Assembly (NCBI GenBank): GCA_030685235.1
Contig: MU839087.1
Coordinates: 1-64,000 of the forward strand
Reading direction: 5' to 3'
DNA: 64,000 nucleotides
From: Copromyces sp. CBS 386.78
Taxonomy: Eukaryota > Ascomycota > Sordariomycetes > Sordariales > Sordariaceae
The translations under genes were made by a program, and so were the position numbers. Shown here in pieces: positions 58,710-64,000 of this stretch (its first letter is position 1; each line of letters starts with the position of its first letter). The notes beneath the pieces were generated by a model. The model ran no database searches, had not been told where the DNA came from, and was given only the letters and a program-made list of their open reading frames with translations.

Positions 58710-60130
58710 CTACGCGTCCGAAACATTCTGCGCTGCTCTGAGCGCACCAACGACAGGGAAGGCAATCAGCGGGGTAGCAAGGTAAGAAATCTGTCAAACC
58801 TAGGTCAGTATTTGTTGCTTTGTCGCATATCAAGGAAAGGAAAGAACTCACAGTAAGCAGCTTAGCCGTCGCCATCTTCGCCTGTTGAGGCAGGTTATTG
58901 ACATCAGCAAGCGCCACCAACCTCATAGCAGGTGGGCCAATAGGCATCATCATCATGGTGAACCACAACACAGGGTCATCAAACAGGAGACCAGTCTTCT
59001 TGGCCAACACCCAGATAATGGGGATGCTCAGCGCCGGCATCACCAACAATCTCCAGGCGAGGATAAACACGATGCTAGGCCACGGTACGCGTCCTCCCTC
59101 ACCGCCTTCCTTCATCTTGCGCAAGCTAAGACTGAGCTTGACACCGACAATAATAACCTGGAGTGTAACAAACAGCTCGCCGGTGTTCTTGATGGGGGTG
59201 GTAAGCCAGGCCTTGAAATATCCACCCTCCTGCGAATCGTTGAAGAACATTCTGTGAAGAGCAGGAACCAAGCCAATCAAGACACCAGTGGACGCTCCGA
59301 GGGCGGGAGGGTTGAAGAAGGGAGCAATCCAGCTGACGGCCTTCTGCAGAGGCCCGGGCAGAGCATGGTAGGTCTTGTTCTGCGCGTTCTCGATGTGTCT
59401 GGTTGTGGTCTTGGCGAAGCGTACGGCTTTCTTGGGGAGGAGCGAGGTAGTCTCCGAGGGGCCAGAGTTATTGCCGCTGCTACTTCCAGAACTATTATCC
59501 TCGTCTTCTTCTTCGCCAGAATCCCGTCCGGATTCAGGGTCGCTGTCGGTTTGGCCGCCGTCGTCTTGCTCGAGGAGGGCCGGGCCGTAGCCAAAGGTTA
59601 TGGTGTTGCTGATGACGGCGCAGACGAGGAAGTAGGAGCGCGCCTTTTCGACTACGTCGGGGTCGTCGGTCAGGTTCTTGAGGACTCCTGCGGCATCGAG
59701 GGCTTGGATGAGGAGGAGAGGCAGCGAGGTCGAGTTGTTGAAGGCTAGAGCGGGGGTGGTCCATGCTGGCATCTTGAAGAGGCGGACGGATAGCTTGCCT
59801 ATGACGATGGAGAGGACGACGAAGATGAGGGACCAAACTATTATTCGTGGTCAGTATGGGGCTTCCGTGTCAGGTACAAGCAGAATATGGTTCCATACCG
59901 ACAATGGGCAGATAGTGCATGGCCGTGTCAGAATCGAGCTGCTTTCCCAGGTTGGCGACCAGCAACAAAGGCAGGAAGATGGTGACACACATATGCGACA
60001 GGCGTTTGGCGGAGCTATCGTCAATGAGGTCAAACTGGGCAGCCAAAACACCGATCCAGATGGTTATCAGGACGGATATGGCAGCCTGGACGGCCCCCAT
60101 GAAGGAGACCAGAATATCCGACGACGCCAT
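58710..60130 (-). CDS. auxin efflux carrier (PIN-like/PILS) family membrane transporter
   Basis: 432-aa protein from three exons: 60130-59899, 59837-58852 and 58790-58710. Introns 59898-59838 (61 nt, GTATGG...TAG) and 58851-58791 (61 nt, GTGAGT...CAG) restore the frame exactly. The N-terminal membrane bundle contains FMGAVQAAISVLITIWIGVL and the conserved NSTSLPLLLIQAL (family N..S.P). A central Ser/Asp/Glu-rich cytosolic loop follows, then a C-terminal bundle with GASTGVLIGLVPAL, SIVFILAWRLLVMPALSIPI, GPPAMRLVALADV and the closing SYLATPLIAFPVVGAL. Fungal members are eukaryotic membrane proteins of ER or plasma membrane type; substrate unknown. Only the exon-3 extension gives the family's normal C-terminus; reading through the intron would give a false tail. 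Confidence 0.93.
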
Positions 60131-60698
60131 GCGATATTCTGCGTTGGTTGCTTTTCTGGAGTCCAGTGTTTCTTAGTATGTCAGGTGTTGGAGTCGTTGA
60201 CGAAGAGGAACACCCGACGGACGGGATTGGAGGGAAACTCTTTGTTTTGTATTCAGAGACAGGTCGAGAGAATCGTCAAGAGGTTGAAAGAGTCCCGGCA
60301 ATTGACGGTCTCACCGCATTACGTCACGATTCAGGGACCCGTCCGATGTTTGTGCTTCCGGACGGGAAACTTGGATTTATTAGACTGCCCGTGCGTGCTG
60401 CACCTTCCCACCCAATGATGATAATTCAGCCGTCGGATTTTGTTTGTTTTCTTTCCTTTTTCATCATCGAAATGTCTTTGGGCTCTTGGCACCCACCAAC
60501 AACATCTCCCGATGCACAAACGCAGCACCGTTACACGACACCACTGACTGCATCACGACATGGACAAGTTCTACAATCATTGGAACGTGCAGCAATTGGT
60601 TGCAAAAGTACGATTGGAATTGGGATATCGTAACATCATCAAAGGCTAATAAACTACAGAGAAACGAAAATGGGGCTAATACAGCATGATCAACTCCT
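60131..60698. other. upstream region of the PIN-like transporter gene
   Basis: Presumed 5' UTR/promoter of the minus-strand transporter. Frames present on both strands are not recognised. Confidence 0.5.
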
Positions 60699-61109
60699 TT
60701 ACAGCCCAAGATGCGATTTGATCTTGAAAGCCTCCCTCCTGCTGGTGCTCTGAGGATCCAAGTAGGGCCTCTCACCCAAGCTGACGGCCCTGTTGCCCTT
60801 GCGCTCGCCGAGGCCGTCCTCAAAGACATAGTCGGGAGTGGCAGCATGGTACACCTCTTGACTCCTTTCGTCTCAAATCCTCAGTCTCATCAATTTTCCT
60901 TCTCCCATCGCCAAAGCCAACCAAGCACGCACGCACGTGGGCTCTCAAACGATATCTCAGCCAAAAGCCAGTGAAACAGGATGACACTGTTACTCAGGAG
61001 TCGCGATAACCTCAACGTTGCGGAAAGGAGGTGCACCAAGATACAAGGATACCCAACTCACTCCCACAGAGCATAACAGCATGGCCGCTATGACGTGCGT
61101 TTCAGACAT
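60699..61109 (-). CDS. possible small single-pass membrane protein (hypothetical)
   Basis: A tentative two-exon model: 61109-60994 and 60864-60699, intron 129 nt (GTAACA...AAAG). It yields 93 aa in frame. Exon 1 has one hydrophobic helix (HVIAAMLLCSVGVSWVSLYL) after MSET; exon 2 is hydrophilic and looks protein-like (ATPDYVFEDGLGERKGNR, then LGERPYLDPQ, ending HLGL). Translation could start upstream at 61244 in the same frame. The donor and branch site are weak, so the exon join is uncertain. Size and topology recall small mitochondrial inner-membrane subunits, but no family is recognised. Confidence 0.35.
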
Positions 61110-62542
61110 CAGCTCATGTTCTGGACCTTTCAACCATAGGCGAGTATCGATACCATCGAGAGATCCAATCGGGAATTTTACCTCCCCTTGCAATCCGGTG
61201 CCTTCACCCCTGCCAAGATCCGCCGTGCCGCCGCATAACAACATGGTCAGTCAAGCCAGGAGATGGGATGACCATGTTGGAATAAGCTTAAATGTTCGTT
61301 TCATACCTCAAGTCTCGAGTATTCGATCGGTTGTTCGGGTCTGGGGATGCGCTGTAAAGCTGGGATGAACATGTCTACCGCCATCATTCTCTGTTCTTTG
61401 GTCGATGACATTATAAAGATCTTTGAACGAACCTTTCTATTCATTTTTTTTTTCTTTTTTTTCTTTTCGTCACGACTTTCTTCCCCTCTCATACAGTCCT
61501 TCCATACATGAGTACTGTGTCTTTATCATAGCAGGAATAGTCTTATAGGCTCGGTTTATCTCCGTCAAAATAGCTGCGCCTCCAGGATGAAAGGAACGAC
61601 TCTAAGCGCGAAAACCCAAACAGCCAAGAAAGGCCAAGCATCATCATCACTGGACTGTTCCCCTCATTGCACCTGCTTGGCTAAAAGCTTGGCTTCCATT
61701 CCATAATGCATCGAAGCCGTTGTGAAGAAATGAGACTTCCAATCAGACACACTCTCCCGTCAACCGTTCGGTGCACAGGGAGGAATCGTGACGGCGACTA
61801 CCGAGACGTTAGCAACCCTTTGAAGTTATCATCACCTTTCCCCTGGTATGAGAGTCTAGACTCCTGACGACCTCTCCAGCTCCTGGTAGTACCTAGTAGG
61901 ATCTCGTCGAGCTACCTACCTACCTTAGCAAGTCAGCAAGCAAGCGAGTCAACGCTGCTGCATGTTTGTATCTGCGTATGCATCTGCTTCCCCAGACAAG
62001 ACCAACCAATTCCAACCTCCTCATCGAAACAAAGGGGTTTGTATTCTCACCATGCCCAGACTATTGACTGGAAGGACGCCTCCCCTTCTTGGCTTCTTCT
62101 CGCCGGGTGTAGATTGGTCCGCCCGAATATTTACACTGGTAGCGAGGCACATAGTATCCAGTGCATACTCTCGGCGCGAGAATATCTAGGCCTCAAGCAC
62201 CCACCTCTTGGGGCCATCTTTCTTGTTTGCTCCATTCTAATCATACCATCTTTTGTTTTCTATTACTTCACTTATTCTTGTGTATTTCCCCATTTGTCTT
62301 CGATAGCATCTTTTTTCTTTTTTTTGCTTGTCATGCGTCAGTAGGTCCGGAACCACTGATAGATACCCAATAATTCGTTGCTCTTGTCTTTTCTTTTTCT
62401 GCCGTTAGCCCGAGCTTTGCTTCCTCCCACTTTGGTCTCCGCAGTCCGCATACCAATACATTGCATATATCCCCATCGATACCTCGACATAAAGAGAACT
62501 TCTGTTTCTATCCCTAATCACATCTTTGCTCTCGTCGAAATC
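61110..62542. other. intergenic region upstream of the carbonic anhydrase gene
   Basis: Contains pyrimidine tracts (61441-61466; 62305-62330; 62380-62400) and a TATATA-like GCATATATCC at about 62463, 80 bp before the start codon. No recognised gene; several 60-100-codon frames are chance. Confidence 0.5.
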
Positions 62543-63781
62543 ATGGCCAGGATATTCAAGTCGTTGATGGTGGTGGCGGCCGCGTCCGTGACACCCGTCT
62601 TGTCGCTCTGCTCGCACAACACCTTCCTCCACCCGCGAGAGGAGGGCAAGGCCGTCCAAGTCAAAAAATTCGGTTACACTGGCGTCACCGGGCCGTTGTT
62701 CTGGTCGTCGCTTGCTCCCGAGAACACCGTCTGCTCTACGGGATCACGGCAGTCCCCCATCGACATGAGGGAGGGATCCTTCAACATGATGTCCTCGTCC
62801 GATGTCCAGGTCGAAATCCCCGATTTCAAAAATGGCACCGAGTTCGAGAACCTCGGAACCACCATCGAGATCATTGCGAAGGGCGGCTCGATGACCCTCG
62901 GCGAGAAGCAGTACACTCTGCAGCAGTTCCATTTCCATTTGCCTAGTGAGCACTTGGATAATGGCACCATCAGAGCCAGTTAGTTTCTCTCACATTCTAC
63001 TCTGTCAAGTTAGCAATCCCTGACAAGTTGATAATAGTGGAAATGCACATGGTCTGGCAAACCGAGAACCAGGAGATTGCCGTCATCGGCACCTACATCG
63101 ACGTCGCCACCGAGGCTGGTCCGGCACTTGCCATCCCTCCCGTTGCCGCTCCCGCTCCCGATCCCGCTCCCGATCCCGCTCCCAGCGGCGCTCCTATTCC
63201 TCCCGCCAACGAGACCGTCGTACCTGCACCTGTGCCAGCTAGGTTCCGCATCAGGGGAAGCAAAAGCCAAAGAATGCAAAAAGCCATTGTGCCTCCTGCC
63301 ACCAACGAGACGGCCCCAGTGCCCCCAGTGCAAGACGCCCCAGATGCCCCCGCCTCGGGTGCGCCTACCGTCCTCCTCGAGACCATCTTCAGCGCCGTCG
63401 ACGCCATCCGCACGCCCGGCACCGTGACCCAGACCCCTCCTTTGGTGCTATCCGAGGTGGTCAGCATCTGGAAGTCGGGTCACTTCCAGGGGTACGTGTG
63501 CCTTTTCCTCCACTATCCCACTTCTGTGTGCACCGCCGCCCCTTTTCAGCTCGTCAGATCACTAACCCGTTCCCGTCACCAACAGATACTCCGGGTCCCT
63601 CACCACCCCTCCTTGCAGTGAAGGCGTCAGCTGGCTCGTGTCGACGCAGACGCTAAGGATCTCGCCTTTGACTTTTGAGAAGGTCCGTAGTGTTATCGGC
63701 TTTAACTCGCGCTTCACGCAGAATGCGCCCGGTCAGGATAATATCATGATCCTGGCCATGGGAGCGTGTCAAGGCAGTTGA
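62543..63781 (+). CDS. secreted alpha-class carbonic anhydrase with a Pro/Ala-rich insert
   Basis: 361 aa from exons 62543-62978, 63038-63491 and 63586-63781; introns of 59 nt (GTTAGT...TAG) and 94 nt (GTACGT...CAG) restore the frame. Signal peptide MARIFKSLMVVAAASVTPVLS. The alpha-CA core is seen as GSRQSPID (68-74), QQFHFHLPSEH (127-137) supplying zinc ligands His130 and His132, EMHMVWQ with the third ligand His149, and YSGSLTTPPCSEGVSW (298-313). Cys64 and Cys307 can form the usual disulfide. Residues about 170-256 are an unusual low-complexity insert (APDPAPDPAPSGAPIPPANE) between two core strands. Catalyses CO2/bicarbonate interconversion outside the cell or in the secretory route. Overlapping frames in the same region are shadows. 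Confidence 0.93.
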
Positions 63782-64000
63782 ATGTGTTTGCTTCTTCTGG
63801 GGCTGCGTCGCAGCCGTCGCAATGAGAAGCGCATTGATGCTAGTATAAAAGGCAGCGATGTAAATTTTCGAAAACGGGCGGAGTTGGATTAAAAAATACA
63901 ACGGTCACGGCGATCATCCTTTGTCGATGTTGAAGTTCGACGCATCTGTGTGACTTTCTGTGTTATTCTGGATCCGGTAGAGTTTGTATTTTTGAACGTT
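63782..64000. other. downstream of the carbonic anhydrase gene
   Basis: 3' UTR and window edge; no further gene seen. Confidence 0.6.

Noticed and set aside
58885..59748. 287-codon plus-strand frame opposite the PIN-like transporter
   Set aside because: Antisense shadow; the minus strand encodes a complete transporter with matching introns.

Overview
The window is chromosomal DNA of a filamentous ascomycete (Pezizomycotina; Sordariomycete-like by impression, species not resolvable). The evidence is short introns (57-63 nt in most of the well-supported genes) with GTAAGT/GTGAGT-type donors, a fungal-specific rhodopsin-fold membrane protein, a secreted GMC oxidoreductase, an alpha-carbonic anhydrase, and long AT-rich blocks. 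In those blocks CpA/TpG is nearly gone and TpA is abundant, while CpG survives: the signature of repeat-induced point mutation (RIP). Every transposon gene here is riddled with TAA/TAG stops standing at former CAA/CAG/TGG codons.

Layout. 1-9.1 kb: a MULE DNA transposon (minus strand) split by a complete Ty3/gypsy element, 'Gypsy-1' (836-8245, 232-bp LTRs, target duplication GGAAG). 9.1-10.1 kb: decayed, then non-RIPped DNA. 10112-15914: a Ty1/copia element, 'Copia-1' (172-bp LTRs), directly abutted by a 381-bp TRIM-like miniature LTR element in the opposite orientation; the pair as a whole is flanked by GTTAG. 15.9-17.6 kb: low-complexity DNA with an assembly gap. 17683-18997: a seven-helix rhodopsin-domain protein gene (minus). 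20539-54118: a five-element nest inside one PIF/Harbinger transposon (37-bp TIRs, TAA target duplication). Harbinger is split by 'Gypsy-2' (21519-51346). Gypsy-2 is split by 'Gypsy-3' (25719-40629) and separately by a Tad-like LINE (40686-47476). Gypsy-3 is split by 'Gypsy-4' (28002-35457), a same-family copy in the opposite orientation. All junctions have matching LTR lengths and target-site duplications. 54.1-64 kb: gene-bearing DNA with a GMC oxidoreductase (plus), a PIN-like transporter (minus, convergent with it), a possible small membrane protein (minus) and an alpha-carbonic anhydrase (plus).

The host genes are not an evident pathway or cluster. Two encode secreted enzymes and two encode multi-pass membrane proteins; they flank the transposon island. 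The most novel items are a long antisense reading frame conserved between the two Gypsy-3/4 copies, the compound Copia-TRIM insertion, and a resolvable RIPped Harbinger with its transposase and a Myb/SANT-like partner.
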